Positions 1 through 6,920 are shown, counted from the stretch's first letter. The stretch: 12,939 nucleotides of DNA from Halorhodospira sp. (GCA_007121755.1 SKJZ01000142.1:1-12939); one strand, 5' to 3'. The notes: a model not told the origin generated them from the letters alone. A program made the numbers and translations.

Positions 1-30
1 AAAAGGATTGAATAGAGAACGGGGATGAGA

Positions 31-117
31 TGGTGCCGAGGAGAGGACTTGAACCTCCACGGGGTTTCCCCCACTAGCACCTGAAGCTAGCGCGTCTACC
101 AATTCCGCCACCTCGGC
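31..117 (-). tRNA. tRNA-Leu (anticodon CAG)
   Basis: An 87-nt class II tRNA with encoded CCA (complement of 31-33). The 7-bp acceptor stem GCCGAGG (117-111) pairs with CCTCGGC (41-35), and the discriminator base is A (34). The anticodon stem CTAGC/GCTAG encloses the loop TTCAGGT, so the anticodon is CAG (complement of 81-83), reading CUG. The long variable arm and the TTC-AAGT T-arm motif are typical of tRNA-Leu. A strong promoter lies upstream on the same strand, and rnr is transcribed divergently. A tRNA-Leu next to rnr is also, as I recall, the arrangement in Pseudomonas. Only 30 nt of downstream sequence is in the window, too little to show a terminator. Confidence 0.97.
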
Positions 118-147
118 TGGTGCCCCGCCCGCGAGCGGGAGCAGAAA

Positions 148-175
148 TGTATACGCGGGGGCAGTGCCGTGTCAA
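148..175 (-). promoter_or_regulatory. sigma70-type promoter of tRNA-Leu
   Basis: On the minus strand a perfect -35 TTGACA (175-170) is followed after 16 bp by TATACA (153-148), 5 of 6 matches to the -10 consensus. The predicted start of transcription is near 141, giving a leader of about 24 nt before the mature tRNA. The -35 overlaps the left arm of a 7-bp inverted repeat at 174-190. Confidence 0.75.
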
Positions 176-190
176 TCCGCGTTGCGGATT
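174..190. repeat. 7-bp inverted repeat between tRNA-Leu and rnr
   Basis: AATCCGC (174-180) and GCGGATT (184-190) are perfect inverted arms around GTT. The left arm overlaps the -35 of the tRNA-Leu promoter, and the whole element sits 56 bp upstream of the rnr start codon. It could be an operator seen by a dimeric regulator or a chance palindrome; no protein can be assigned. Confidence 0.45.
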
Positions 191-245
191 CCGTAAGCCG
201 CCGCCCTGGCGTATGCTGCCCGCGTTGACAATAAAGGAAGGAATC

Positions 246-2516
246 ATGGCAAGAGGTACGAAAAAGGCAGGCGGCGATCCGTATCTCGAACGGGAGCGCG
301 GCAAGTATGAGAATCCGATCCCCAGCCGGGAGTTCATTCTCGACTTCCTCATTGAGCAGCGGCGTCCATTGAGCCGCCGGGAGATCGGAGAGGCGCTGTC
401 GCTGACCGATCCGGACTCCGCCGAGGCCTTGCGCCGGCGATTGCGGGCGATGGAGCGCGACGGCCAGTTGGTGCAGAATCGACGGCGGGGCTATCTCATC
501 GTCGATAACCGCGATCTGTTGCGGGGCCGTGTCATGGGGCGCCCCGACGGTTCTGGCTTCCTGGTGCCGGACGGCAGTCGGGACCGGATCGTCTTGCAGC
601 CGCGCCAGATGCGCAGCCTGCTCCACGGGGACCGCGCGGTGGTCCGTATCGTCGGTCAGGACGAGCAGGGCCGCCGGGAGGGCGAGTTGGTGGAGATCCT
701 GGAGCGGGGGAACCGCCAGATCACCGGACGGTATTTCGACGAGCACGGTGTCGGTTTCGTCGTTCCGGATAACAAGCGTCTCCACCAGGATGTGATCGTT
801 CCGGCCGAGGACCGCGGCGGCGCCGAAGACAACGAGCTGGTGGTGGCCGAACTGTTGGCTCAGCCCACCGTGCGCCGCCAGCCCATCGGGCGCATCGTGG
901 AACTGTTGGGGACACACATCGACGCCGGCATGGAGGTCGCAGTCGCGGCCCGGGTCCACGGCATTCCGGTGGAGTGGCCCGGGGCCGTGGTCCGTGAGGC
1001 GGAGGCCTTCGGCGGTGAAGTGGCCGAGGACGATAAGGCGGGCCGGACCGACCTGCGGGATCTGCCGTTGGTCACAATCGACGGCGAGGACGCACGTGAT
1101 TTCGACGACGCCCTCTACTGTGAACCGACGGCCAAGGGGTGGCGGCTGATCGTCGCCATCGCCGACGTCTCCCACTATGTACGCGCCGGTACCGAGTTGG
1201 AGCGGGAGGCGCGTGAACGGGGCAACTCGGTCTACTTCCCCCGCGCGGTCGTTCCCATGCTCCCGGAGGCCCTCTCCAACGGGCTGTGCTCGCTCAACCC
1301 GCAAGTGGATCGCCTGTGCATGGTCTGCGACTTGATGTTGAGCAAGACCGGCAAGATCCAGCGCTCCCGTTTCTACCGCGCCGTCATGCGTTCGGCGGCC
1401 CGGTTGACCTACGACCAAGTGGCGGCCGCCGTCCTTCAGGGTGACGAGGAGGAGCACCAGCGTCTGGGCGATCTGATCCCCCGTCTGGAGGAGTTGCACC
1501 GGCTCTATCAAGCGTTGCGCAAGGGCCGCGAGCGGCGGGGCGCGATCGATTTCGACACCACCGAGACCGAGATGCAGTTCGACGAGCAGGGCCGCGTGGT
1601 GGCGGTGGAGCCGCGGGAGCGGCACGACTTCCACAAGGTGGTGGAGGAGTGCATGATCGCCGCCAATGTGGCAACGGCGGAGTATCTGACGAAACACGAA
1701 GTGCCGGCGCTCTACCGCGTCCACGAGCAGCCGTCCGAGGAACGTCTCGAACAACTGCGTGGCTTCCTGGCTCAGGTCGGGCTGGAGTTGGGCGGCGGCG
1801 ACGAACCGACCGGCCTCGACTATGCGAAGGTCATGAAGAAGGCCAAGGACCGCCCCGACCGGCACCTCATCGAGACGGTGATGCTCCGCTCCATGCAGGC
1901 CGCTGAGTACCGGCCGGACAACGCTGGCCACTTCGGCCTGGCGCTGGAGGCGTACGCTCACTTCACGTCGCCGATCCGGCGCTTCCCCGACCTGGTCGTC
2001 CACCGCGCCATCGGCCATCTGCTCGACGGCGGTAAGGGCCACACCTTTTCGATGGCGTATAACGACTTGGTGACGCTGGGCGAGCACTGCTCGATGACCG
2101 AGAGGCGGGCCGACGAGGCCACCCGTGACGCCGAGATGACGCTCAAGTGCGAGTATCTGGGAGGGCGTGTCGGCGAGGTGTTCGACGGTGTCATCAGCGC
2201 GGTGACCTCTTTCGGGCTCTTCGTCGAACTGCAAGGGATCTACGTCGACGGTCTGGTCCATATCACCAATCTGGAGAGTGACTTTTTCCACTTCGACCCG
2301 GTGGCGCACCGCTTGACCGGGGAGCGTACCGGCAAGGAGTACCAGCTTAGCGACCGGGTGCGGGTGCGCGTGGCGCGGGTGGATAAGGACGATCGGAAGA
2401 TCGACCTCCAGTTGGAAGAGCACGCCGAGGGCGCCGGCCGGCGGCGCCGGCGGCGTTCCAGTGATGCGGAAGGGGACAAGAGGCGGCGCGGGCGTGGCGG
2501 CAAGAGAGGCGGCTGA
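246..2516 (+). CDS. rnr: Ribonuclease R (3'-5' exoribonuclease)
   Basis: A 756-aa RNB-family exoribonuclease that degrades structured RNA processively from the 3' end (rRNA quality control, mRNA decay, trans-translation). Domains in order: N-terminal winged helix (about 25-80), two cold-shock/OB domains (about 92-150 and 160-230, each with a G-F-V/L-V-P-D signature), the RNB catalytic domain (about 260-590), an S1 domain (about 640-725, with GVI-SFGLFVEL), and an Arg/Lys-rich tail. The metal-binding aspartates are visible as D279, D285, D287 and D288 in DGEDARDFDD, with the same spacing as the E. coli active site; HFTSPIRRFPDL marks the end of the RNB fold. I chose ATG 246 because AAGGAAGG lies just upstream and the protein begins like known RNase R; longer GTG starts reach into the divergent tRNA promoter. 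No convincing promoter is seen for it; TATGCT at 212-217 is a weak -10 candidate. The 3' end overlaps rlmB. Confidence 0.97.
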   Translation: MARGTKKAGGDPYLERERGKYENPIPSREFILDFLIEQRRPLSRREIGEALSLTDPDSAEALRRRLRAMERDGQLVQNRRRGYLIVDNRDLLRGRVMGRPDGSGFLVPDGSRDRIVLQPRQMRSLLHGDRAVVRIVGQDEQGRREGELVEILERGNRQITGRYFDEHGVGFVVPDNKRLHQDVIVPAEDRGGAEDNELVVAELLAQPTVRRQPIGRIVELLGTHIDAGMEVAVAARVHGIPVEWPGAVVREAEAFGGEVAEDDKAGRTDLRDLPLVTIDGEDARDFDDALYCEPTAKGWRLIVAIADVSHYVRAGTELEREARERGNSVYFPRAVVPMLPEALSNGLCSLNPQVDRLCMVCDLMLSKTGKIQRSRFYRAVMRSAARLTYDQVAAAVLQGDEEEHQRLGDLIPRLEELHRLYQALRKGRERRGAIDFDTTETEMQFDEQGRVVAVEPRERHDFHKVVEECMIAANVATAEYLTKHEVPALYRVHEQPSEERLEQLRGFLAQVGLELGGGDEPTGLDYAKVMKKAKDRPDRHLIETVMLRSMQAAEYRPDNAGHFGLALEAYAHFTSPIRRFPDLVVHRAIGHLLDGGKGHTFSMAYNDLVTLGEHCSMTERRADEATRDAEMTLKCEYLGGRVGEVFDGVISAVTSFGLFVELQGIYVDGLVHITNLESDFFHFDPVAHRLTGERTGKEYQLSDRVRVRVARVDKDDRKIDLQLEEHAEGAGRRRRRRSSDAEGDKRRRGRGGKRGG

Positions 2517-3270
2517 CGGGCGCGCCGACGCGTCCGATCTGGTCTACGGCCTTCACGCCGTCCGCGAGGCGGCTGGCTACGACCCGGCCGGTATCGAGGC
2601 CGTATGGGTGGAGCACGGGCGCCGGGACGCCAAGCTGAAGCGGCTGCTCGACAAGCTGGACCGCTCCGGCGTGCCGGTGCGGCGGGTTGCGCGCAAGGAG
2701 TTGGACCGCATGACCGGCGGCGCGGTCCACCAAGGCGTTGCCGCCCGCTACCGGGGTGCCGCGCCCCGAGGCGAGGCCGACCTGGAAGAGGCGGTAGCCG
2801 CCGCCGCGACGCCATTGCTACTGGTTCTCGATCAGGTCCAGGATCCCCACAATCTGGGCGCTTGCCTGCGTACCGCGGCGGCGGCCGGCGCGTTGGGGGT
2901 GGTGGCGTCGCGGGACCGCGCCGTGGGGTTGACCTCGGCGGTCCATAAGTCGGCGGCGGGCGCCTTACACCACGTTCATTTCTTCCAGGTGACCAACCTG
3001 GCCCGTACTTTGGAGCGGTTGAAGGAGCACGGGGTGGTGGTGGTTGGAGCGGCGGGGAGTGCTCCGCTCTCCTGCTACGAAGTCGATCTCACCGGCGGTG
3101 CCGCGTTGGTGGTCGGCGGTGAGGAGCGGGGGATGAGACGGCTGACGCGGGAGCGGTGCGACAGCGTCGTGGCGATCCCGATGGCCGCCGGTGTCGAGAG
3201 TCTGAATGTGTCGGTGGCGGCGGGTGTCTTGCTCTTCGAGGCGGTACGGCAGCGGGGATTGCCGCTCTGA
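2494..3270 (+). CDS. rlmB: 23S rRNA (guanosine-2'-O-)-methyltransferase RlmB
   Basis: A SPOUT-class (TrmH family) enzyme; E. coli RlmB methylates the 2'-O of G2251 in the P loop of 23S rRNA. All three knot motifs are present: DPHNLGACLR (D117-R126), GEERGMRRLTRE (around E210) and IPMAAGVESLNVSVAAG (N238). An N-terminal L30e-like substrate-binding domain (about 18-90) contains YGLHAVREA and GAVHQG. The start is uncertain. GTG 2494 has GAGG at 2480-2483 (10-nt spacer) and gives 258 aa, close to the 243 aa of E. coli. GTG 2461 or ATG 2464 give 268-269 aa but have no visible ribosome-binding site and a longer overlap with rnr. Either way the start lies inside the 3' end of rnr, so translational coupling is likely. 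The gene family is secure; only the start is open. Confidence 0.95.
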   Translation: MAAREAADGRADASDLVYGLHAVREAAGYDPAGIEAVWVEHGRRDAKLKRLLDKLDRSGVPVRRVARKELDRMTGGAVHQGVAARYRGAAPRGEADLEEAVAAAATPLLLVLDQVQDPHNLGACLRTAAAAGALGVVASRDRAVGLTSAVHKSAAGALHHVHFFQVTNLARTLERLKEHGVVVVGAAGSAPLSCYEVDLTGGAALVVGGEERGMRRLTRERCDSVVAIPMAAGVESLNVSVAAGVLLFEAVRQRGLPL

Positions 3271-3289
3271 GTTTTGTTTCCCTAAAGAG

Positions 3290-3319
3290 GTGACTTGCTG
3301 GCCGTGAAGTTGCTAGACT
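3290..3319 (+). promoter_or_regulatory. Putative extended -10 promoter of the rpsF operon
   Basis: TAGACT (3314-3319) is preceded by TGC (3311-3313), an extended -10 arrangement. GTGACT (3290-3295), 4 of 6 matches to the -35 consensus, lies 18 bp upstream. Transcription would start near 3326, leaving an 85-nt leader before rpsF. It sits in the 140-bp gap after rlmB, where E. coli also starts its rpsF operon transcript. Confidence 0.5.
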
Positions 3320-3352
3320 GCGCGGCTATCCACAACGCCTTGCCTCACGGCC
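3300..3352. repeat. 8-bp inverted repeat flanking the rpsF -10 region
   Basis: GGCCGTGA (3300-3307) and TCACGGCC (3345-3352) are perfect inverse complements 37 nt apart. The left arm lies in the promoter spacer and the right arm about 20 nt into the predicted transcript. RNA starting at the predicted promoter would contain only the right arm, so the pair acts either as DNA (operator-like) or only in read-through RNA from rlmB. Confidence 0.4.
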
Positions 3353-3365
3353 GCGGGCCGGAGGC

Positions 3366-3394
3366 TGTTCGGGCCGCATCGGGCGGTCCGAATA
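3366..3394 (+). promoter_or_regulatory. Strong leader hairpin upstream of rpsF, candidate S6:S18 autoregulatory element
   Basis: TGTTCGGGCCGC (3366-3377) pairs with GCGGTCCGAATA (3383-3394) around the loop ATCGG, giving 12 bp with two G-U pairs. There is no U-tract, so it is not an intrinsic terminator. An alternative small hairpin, CGGT (3384-3387) with ACCG (3395-3398), loops out CCGAATA and is incompatible with the large stem. Both end right before the AAAGGAG ribosome-binding site (3399-3405). Leaders of rpsF in many bacteria carry an RNA bound by the S6:S18 complex, with a key CCG trinucleotide; a CCG followed by ACCG is present here. The assignment is inference from position and motif. 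Confidence 0.5.
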
Positions 3395-3410
3395 ACCGAA
3401 AGGAGTAGAC

Positions 3411-3824
3411 ATGCGGCACTATGAGATTGTCTTCCTGGTCCACCCGGATCAGAGCGACCAAGTCCCGGCGATGGTTGAGCGCTATCGCGGCATAATGGAG
3501 TCGAACGGCGGCGCGGTCCATCGCCTCGAAGATTGGGGGCGCCGCCAACTCGCATACCCGATCAACAAGTTGATCAAGGCGCACTACGTCCTGATGAACG
3601 TGGAGTGCGGTAAGGAGGAGCTCGATGAACTCCTCTCGGCTTTCCGCTTCAACGACGCGGTGATCCGTAACCTCGTCATCAAGCGTGACGAGGCGGTTAC
3701 CGAGCCGTCTCCCCTGGCCAAGGGTGGGGAGAAACGGGATGAGGGCGAGCGGGCGGAGCCGGCTGAGCCAACTGAGTCGGCAGAGTCGGCAGAGTCGGCT
3801 GAGCCAGTCGAGCCGTCCGAGTAA
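3411..3824 (+). CDS. rpsF: 30S ribosomal protein S6
   Basis: A 137-aa S6, which binds the central domain of 16S rRNA together with S18. The first ~100 residues are strongly conserved (MRHYEIVFLVHPDQS, RLEDWGRRQLAYPINK, AHYVLMNVE, FRFNDAVIR). AAAGGAG lies 5 nt before the ATG, an excellent ribosome-binding site. The C-terminal tail (about 98-137) is not conserved. It starts with SPLAKGGEKRDEGER, coded by a DNA palindrome at 3708-3732, and ends in seven E-P/S-x triplets plus a final Glu. E. coli S6 also has an acidic tail, extended after translation with Glu by RimK; here much of the acidity is encoded by a tandem 9-nt repeat. No priB lies between rpsF and rpsR, unlike in E. coli. Confidence 0.97.
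   Translation: MRHYEIVFLVHPDQSDQVPAMVERYRGIMESNGGAVHRLEDWGRRQLAYPINKLIKAHYVLMNVECGKEELDELLSAFRFNDAVIRNLVIKRDEAVTEPSPLAKGGEKRDEGERAEPAEPTESAESAESAEPVEPSE
3708..3732. repeat. Palindrome inside rpsF at the start of the variable tail
   Basis: TCTCCCC (3708-3714) and GGGGAGA (3726-3732) are perfect inverted arms around a TGGCCAAGGGT centre. The element begins where conserved S6 sequence ends and encodes SPLAKGGEK in frame. Its look resembles the GC-rich palindromes dispersed in many proteobacterial genomes, but no second copy is in this window. Confidence 0.5.
3756..3818 (+). repeat. Tandem 9-nt repeat encoding (E-P/S-x)7 in the S6 tail
   Basis: Seven consecutive in-frame 9-nt units encode EPA, EPT, ESA, ESA, ESA, EPV and EPS (residues 116-136). 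The central units are near-identical at DNA level (GAGTCGGCA, GAGTCGGCA, GAGTCGGCT). Slippage of such a repeat would add or remove three residues without shifting frame. Confidence 0.85.
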
Positions 3825-3877
3825 TACCGGCTTCGCCACCACCGGATCGACACGGGTTTCGAATCGAGGAGAGTTTC

Positions 3878-4102
3878 ATGGGCCGTTTCTTTCGCCGCCG
3901 TAAGTACTGCAAATTCACCGCCGAGGGCGTTAAGGAGATCGATTACAAGGATCTCAACACGCTCCGCAACTACGTCACCGAAACGGGCAAGGTGGTGCCG
4001 AGCCGGATCACCGGCACCAACGCCAAGTATCAGCGCCAGCTTTCGAGCGCCATTAAGCGCGCCCGGTTTCTGGCGTTGCTGCCGTACACCGATCGTCACT
4101 GA
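3878..4102 (+). CDS. rpsR: 30S ribosomal protein S18
   Basis: A 74-aa S18, the partner of S6 on the 30S platform. Nearly every segment matches E. coli S18: FRRRK-C at the N terminus, FTAEGV-EIDYKD, NYVTETGKVVPSRITGT, KYQRQL, AIKRAR and LLPYTDRH at the C terminus. Only one Cys is present (C10), so it is the non-zinc form. GAGGAG (3866-3871) lies 6 nt before the ATG. It follows rpsF by 53 nt with no terminator, so both are co-transcribed as expected for a heterodimer pair. The next gene starts 9 nt after its stop. Confidence 0.98.
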   Translation: MGRFFRRRKYCKFTAEGVKEIDYKDLNTLRNYVTETGKVVPSRITGTNAKYQRQLSSAIKRARFLALLPYTDRH

Positions 4103-4111
4103 GCCGGTGTC

Positions 4112-4993
4112 GTGAAGGCGTTCGCCGCCTTCATACTGAGCGGCCCGGTGCAGGCTGCTGTCGTGGTGCTGGCCGCCAGCATGTTGCCGCTGTTGGCGGT
4201 CGTGGGGGCCGGCGCCCTGGCGTTGGTTACGCTCCGGGGTGGGTTGGCGCGGGGTGTAGTGCCGGCGTTGTTGGCGGGCGGCGTGTTGGCGGCGCTCCAT
4301 ATGGCGACGTTGGGCACGCCCGAACCGGCCGTGGTGATGGCGCTGGAGTTATGGCTGCCGGTGCTGCTGCTGGCCGAAGTGCTGCGCCGCACGGTGTCGC
4401 TTCCGTTGACGGTGCTGGTCTGGATGGGGCTCGGCGCGGTCGTGGTGGCCGGGTTCCACGCCGTAGTCCCCGACCCGGTGGCGTATTGGCGGCAGTTGCT
4501 GGAGCCTTTATTGGACCATCTCGGCGGCGGCGCGCCGCTCGACCCCAACGCGCAAGCCTTTTTCGAAGAGGAGTTGCTGCCGGCCATGACCGGGCTGTGG
4601 GGTTTGAGCCTGATGGGAATGGTGCTCGGCGGGTTATTTCTGGGGCGGTGGTGGCAGGCGGTGCTCTTCAATCCGGGCGGGTTCCGCGCCGAGTTCTACG
4701 CCCTGGACTTGGGACGTGGAACGGCCGTGGTCGTCGCTGTGGTCTGGGTGGTGTCGGTATTCACCGGCCCCGGCTTGCTCTATGATCTGGCGGGGGTACT
4801 GGCCGCCGGCTTCATCTTGCAGGCCCTGTCGATGACCCACGCGCTGGTCGCGGCGCGGCGGTGGAGCGTCGGCTGGTTGGTGGCGGTCTACGTGGTGATG
4901 CCGCTTCTCTTCCGTCCGATGGCCCTGGTGGGCATCGGCGATGCGTTATTTGATTGGCGCGGGCGTCTGGCGGGGCGCAATCGAGACGCCTGA
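4112..4993 (+). CDS. DUF2232/YybS-like integral membrane protein
   Basis: A 293-aa polytopic inner-membrane protein with about seven or eight hydrophobic segments: roughly residues 13-42, 50-70, 72-90, 96-118, 150-180, 200-225, 228-250 and 255-275. A short non-membrane loop with WRQLLEP and DPNAQAFFEEEL (about 125-155) lies in the middle. Position between rpsR and rplI, size and topology match the DUF2232 family: Pseudomonas has such a gene here, and Bacillus yybS sits near rplI. Function is not established; no catalytic motif is visible. The start is GTG 4112, only 9 nt after rpsR, with no good ribosome-binding site, so coupling to rpsR is likely. The family name rests on context and topology rather than a search. 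Confidence 0.8.
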   Translation: MKAFAAFILSGPVQAAVVVLAASMLPLLAVVGAGALALVTLRGGLARGVVPALLAGGVLAALHMATLGTPEPAVVMALELWLPVLLLAEVLRRTVSLPLTVLVWMGLGAVVVAGFHAVVPDPVAYWRQLLEPLLDHLGGGAPLDPNAQAFFEEELLPAMTGLWGLSLMGMVLGGLFLGRWWQAVLFNPGGFRAEFYALDLGRGTAVVVAVVWVVSVFTGPGLLYDLAGVLAAGFILQALSMTHALVAARRWSVGWLVAVYVVMPLLFRPMALVGIGDALFDWRGRLAGRNRDA

Positions 4994-5023
4994 CGTCCGG
5001 CAAACGATACAAGAGGAAAGACG

Positions 5024-5476
5024 ATGGAAGTGATCTTGATGGAGAAGGTGGCCAACCTGGGGGATCTGGGCGACCGGGTTCGGGTGCGTCCGGGGTACGG
5101 GCGCAACTACTTGTTGCCCCAGGGTAAGGCGAAGCCCGCCACCTCGGAGAATATCCGGTACTTCGAGGAGCGCCGGGCTGAATTGGAGCGGAAGGCCCAG
5201 GAACTTCGGCAGGCCGCCGAAGAGCGGTTGGAGAAGATCGGGGAGCTGACGCTGACCATCCGCGCCAAGAGCGGCGATCAGGGCCGGCTCTTCGGTTCCA
5301 TCGGCACGGCCGATGTGGCCGAAGCGGCTCAGGCGGCCGGGGTCGAGTTGGCCCGCCGCGAGGTCCGCATGCCGGAAGGGCCGATCCGCGAGTGTGGTGA
5401 ATTCGTGTTGGCGGTGCATCTCCACACTGACGTGGAAGGGGCCGTTAAGGTCGTAGTGGAGCCGGAAGAGGCGTAA
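5024..5476 (+). CDS. rplI: 50S ribosomal protein L9
   Basis: A 150-aa L9 with the normal two-domain build. The N-terminal rRNA-binding domain has MEVILMEKVANLGDLGDRV and GYGRNYLLPQGKA with its G-Y-G/A-R-N signature. A long charged connecting helix follows (about 45-75), then the C-terminal domain with KSGDQGRLFGSIG. L9 binds domain V of 23S rRNA near the L1 stalk and limits frameshifting. The ATG has GAGGA (5013-5017) 6 nt upstream. Length equals that of E. coli L9 (149 aa). It ends 7 nt before the first dnaB start, within one operon. Confidence 0.98.
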   Translation: MEVILMEKVANLGDLGDRVRVRPGYGRNYLLPQGKAKPATSENIRYFEERRAELERKAQELRQAAEERLEKIGELTLTIRAKSGDQGRLFGSIGTADVAEAAQAAGVELARREVRMPEGPIRECGEFVLAVHLHTDVEGAVKVVVEPEEA

Positions 5477-5483
5477 TACCGGC

Positions 5484-6920
5484 ATGGCGGCGCCCGACCG
5501 GCGCCGGGAGGCGAGGGTGCAGAGCGAACCGGCGGAGCACGACGGGGGTGCTTCGAGCGCCTCCCGTGCGTTAAAAGTGCCGCCCCACGATCTGGAGGCG
5601 GAACAGGCCGTCCTGGGTGGGTTGATGCTCGACAACGCCGCCTGGGATCAGGTTGCGGACCGCCTCCACGAAGAAGACTTCTACCGTCGCGAACACCGTC
5701 TGATCTATCGGGCCATCGCCAATTTGGCCGAGAACAACCAGCCCCTCGACGTGGTTACGCTGTCGGGCTGGTTGCGCCAGAGCGGCGCGTTGGAGGAGGC
5801 CGGGGGGCTCTCCTACCTCGGCACTATGGCCCGGGAGACCCCGTCGGCGGCGAATATTCGCGCCTACGCCAGTATCGTTCGCGAGTGCTCGGTCCTGCGG
5901 CAGTTGATCCGCGCCAGCTCCGAGGTGGCCGAGGCCGCCTTCCAGCCCGAGGGCCGCAGCAGTAACGAGCTGCTCGATCACGCCGAGCAAATCATCTTCC
6001 GCATCGCCGAACAGACCGGGCGCCACCGCCAGGGCTTCATTGGCATGAAGGAGCTGCTTCCCGCGGTCGTGGACCGGATCGACAAGCTCTATCAGAGCCA
6101 GGAGCCGGTTACCGGGCTGGCGACCGGCTTCGACGATCTCGATCGAATGACTTCTGGGCTGCAGCGGGGCGATTTGGTGATCGTCGCGGGTCGGCCGTCG
6201 ATGGGCAAGACTACCTTCGCAATGAACATGGTGGAGCACGTCTGCATGCATGGAAAGCTGCCGGTGGCCGTCTTCAGCATGGAGATGCCCGCCGACTCCC
6301 TGGCCATGCGCATGCTCGCCTCTCTGGGGCGGGTCCATCTGCAGCGCATCCGCTCCGGACGGCTCGAGGACGAGGACTGGCCGCGCCTCACCTCCACAAT
6401 GAGCCTCCTCTCCGATGCGCCGCTCTTCGTAGACGACAGCCCCGGCCTGACGCCGACGGAGATTCGGGCCCGCGCCCGCCGCCTGCAGCGGGAACACGGC
6501 GAGATCGGTATGATCGTCATCGACTATCTGCAGCTGATGCAGCTGCCGGGGTACCGTGAGAACCGGGCCTCCGAGTTGTCCGAGATCTCCCGTGCGCTCA
6601 AGGGGCTGGCGAAGGAATTGAATTTGCCGGTGGTGGCGCTGTCGCAGCTCAACCGGTCGCTGGAGCAGCGTCCCAATAAGCGGCCGGTGATGTCCGACCT
6701 GCGCGAGTCGGGAGCCATTGAGCAGGACGCGGATTTGATCGCTTTCATCTACCGGGACGAGGTCTATAACGAGGACAGCCCCGACAAGGGGGTCGCCGAG
6801 CTGATTATCGGCAAGCAGCGTCAGGGGCCTATCGGCACGGTCCGCATGACCTTCCTCGGCGAGTACACTCGGTTTGAGAATTACATCGACGATGTATACG
6901 GAGGCGCGATCCCGGGATGA
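5484..6920 (+). CDS. dnaB: Replicative DNA helicase DnaB
   Basis: The hexameric 5'-3' helicase that unwinds the replication fork and recruits primase. N-terminal domain (about 32-135, PHDLEAEQAVLGGLMLD), a linker helix, then the RecA-type ATPase (about 195-470). Walker A is GRPSMGKTT (236-244), Walker B is MIVIDYLQL (D347), and DLRESGAIEQDADL is the family signature after it. No intein interrupts these motifs, a common insertion point in DnaB. ATG 5484 gives 478 aa; its GGAAGAGG lies 12 nt away in the rplI 3' end. GTG 5517 has GGGAGG at 5 nt and gives 467 aa, close to E. coli's 471, so it may be the true start. The stop overlaps the alr start as ATGA. Confidence 0.97.
   Translation: MAAPDRRREARVQSEPAEHDGGASSASRALKVPPHDLEAEQAVLGGLMLDNAAWDQVADRLHEEDFYRREHRLIYRAIANLAENNQPLDVVTLSGWLRQSGALEEAGGLSYLGTMARETPSAANIRAYASIVRECSVLRQLIRASSEVAEAAFQPEGRSSNELLDHAEQIIFRIAEQTGRHRQGFIGMKELLPAVVDRIDKLYQSQEPVTGLATGFDDLDRMTSGLQRGDLVIVAGRPSMGKTTFAMNMVEHVCMHGKLPVAVFSMEMPADSLAMRMLASLGRVHLQRIRSGRLEDEDWPRLTSTMSLLSDAPLFVDDSPGLTPTEIRARARRLQREHGEIGMIVIDYLQLMQLPGYRENRASELSEISRALKGLAKELNLPVVALSQLNRSLEQRPNKRPVMSDLRESGAIEQDADLIAFIYRDEVYNEDSPDKGVAELIIGKQRQGPIGTVRMTFLGEYTRFENYIDDVYGGAIPG
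5506..5519 (+). promoter_or_regulatory. Ribosome-binding site for an alternative dnaB start (GTG 5517)
   Basis: GGGAGG (5506-5511) stands 5 nt before an in-frame GTG (5517-5519), a better spacing than that of the upstream ATG 5484. Initiation here would remove the Arg-rich first 11 residues of the longer DnaB form. Confidence 0.4.

Noticed and set aside
225..230. TTGACA just upstream of the rnr ribosome-binding site as a -35
   Set aside because: A -10 at normal spacing would fall inside the rnr coding start at about 248, where no -10-like sequence exists.
96..2423. A 775-codon open frame on the minus strand covering almost all of rnr
   Set aside because: It is the antisense shadow of a GC-rich gene with strong third-position bias. 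It starts inside rnr, runs into the tRNA-Leu gene and shows no recognisable domain.
3366..3394. The rpsF leader hairpin as an intrinsic terminator of rlmB
   Set aside because: No U-tract follows; the stem runs directly into the rpsF ribosome-binding site.
3825..3877. A remnant of priB between rpsF and rpsR, as in E. coli
   Set aside because: The gap is only 53 nt and holds just spacer and the rpsR ribosome-binding site; priB is simply absent from this locus.
3584..4300. Minus-strand open frame across rpsF, rpsR and the membrane-protein gene
   Set aside because: It overlaps three well-supported genes, has low-complexity His/Gln/Ser/Asp-rich sequence and no domain signal.
3822..5483. Shared 10-mer TAATACCGGC at the stops of rpsF and rplI
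   Set aside because: Ten-base matches are expected by chance many times among 13 kb of sequence, and the surroundings do not align.
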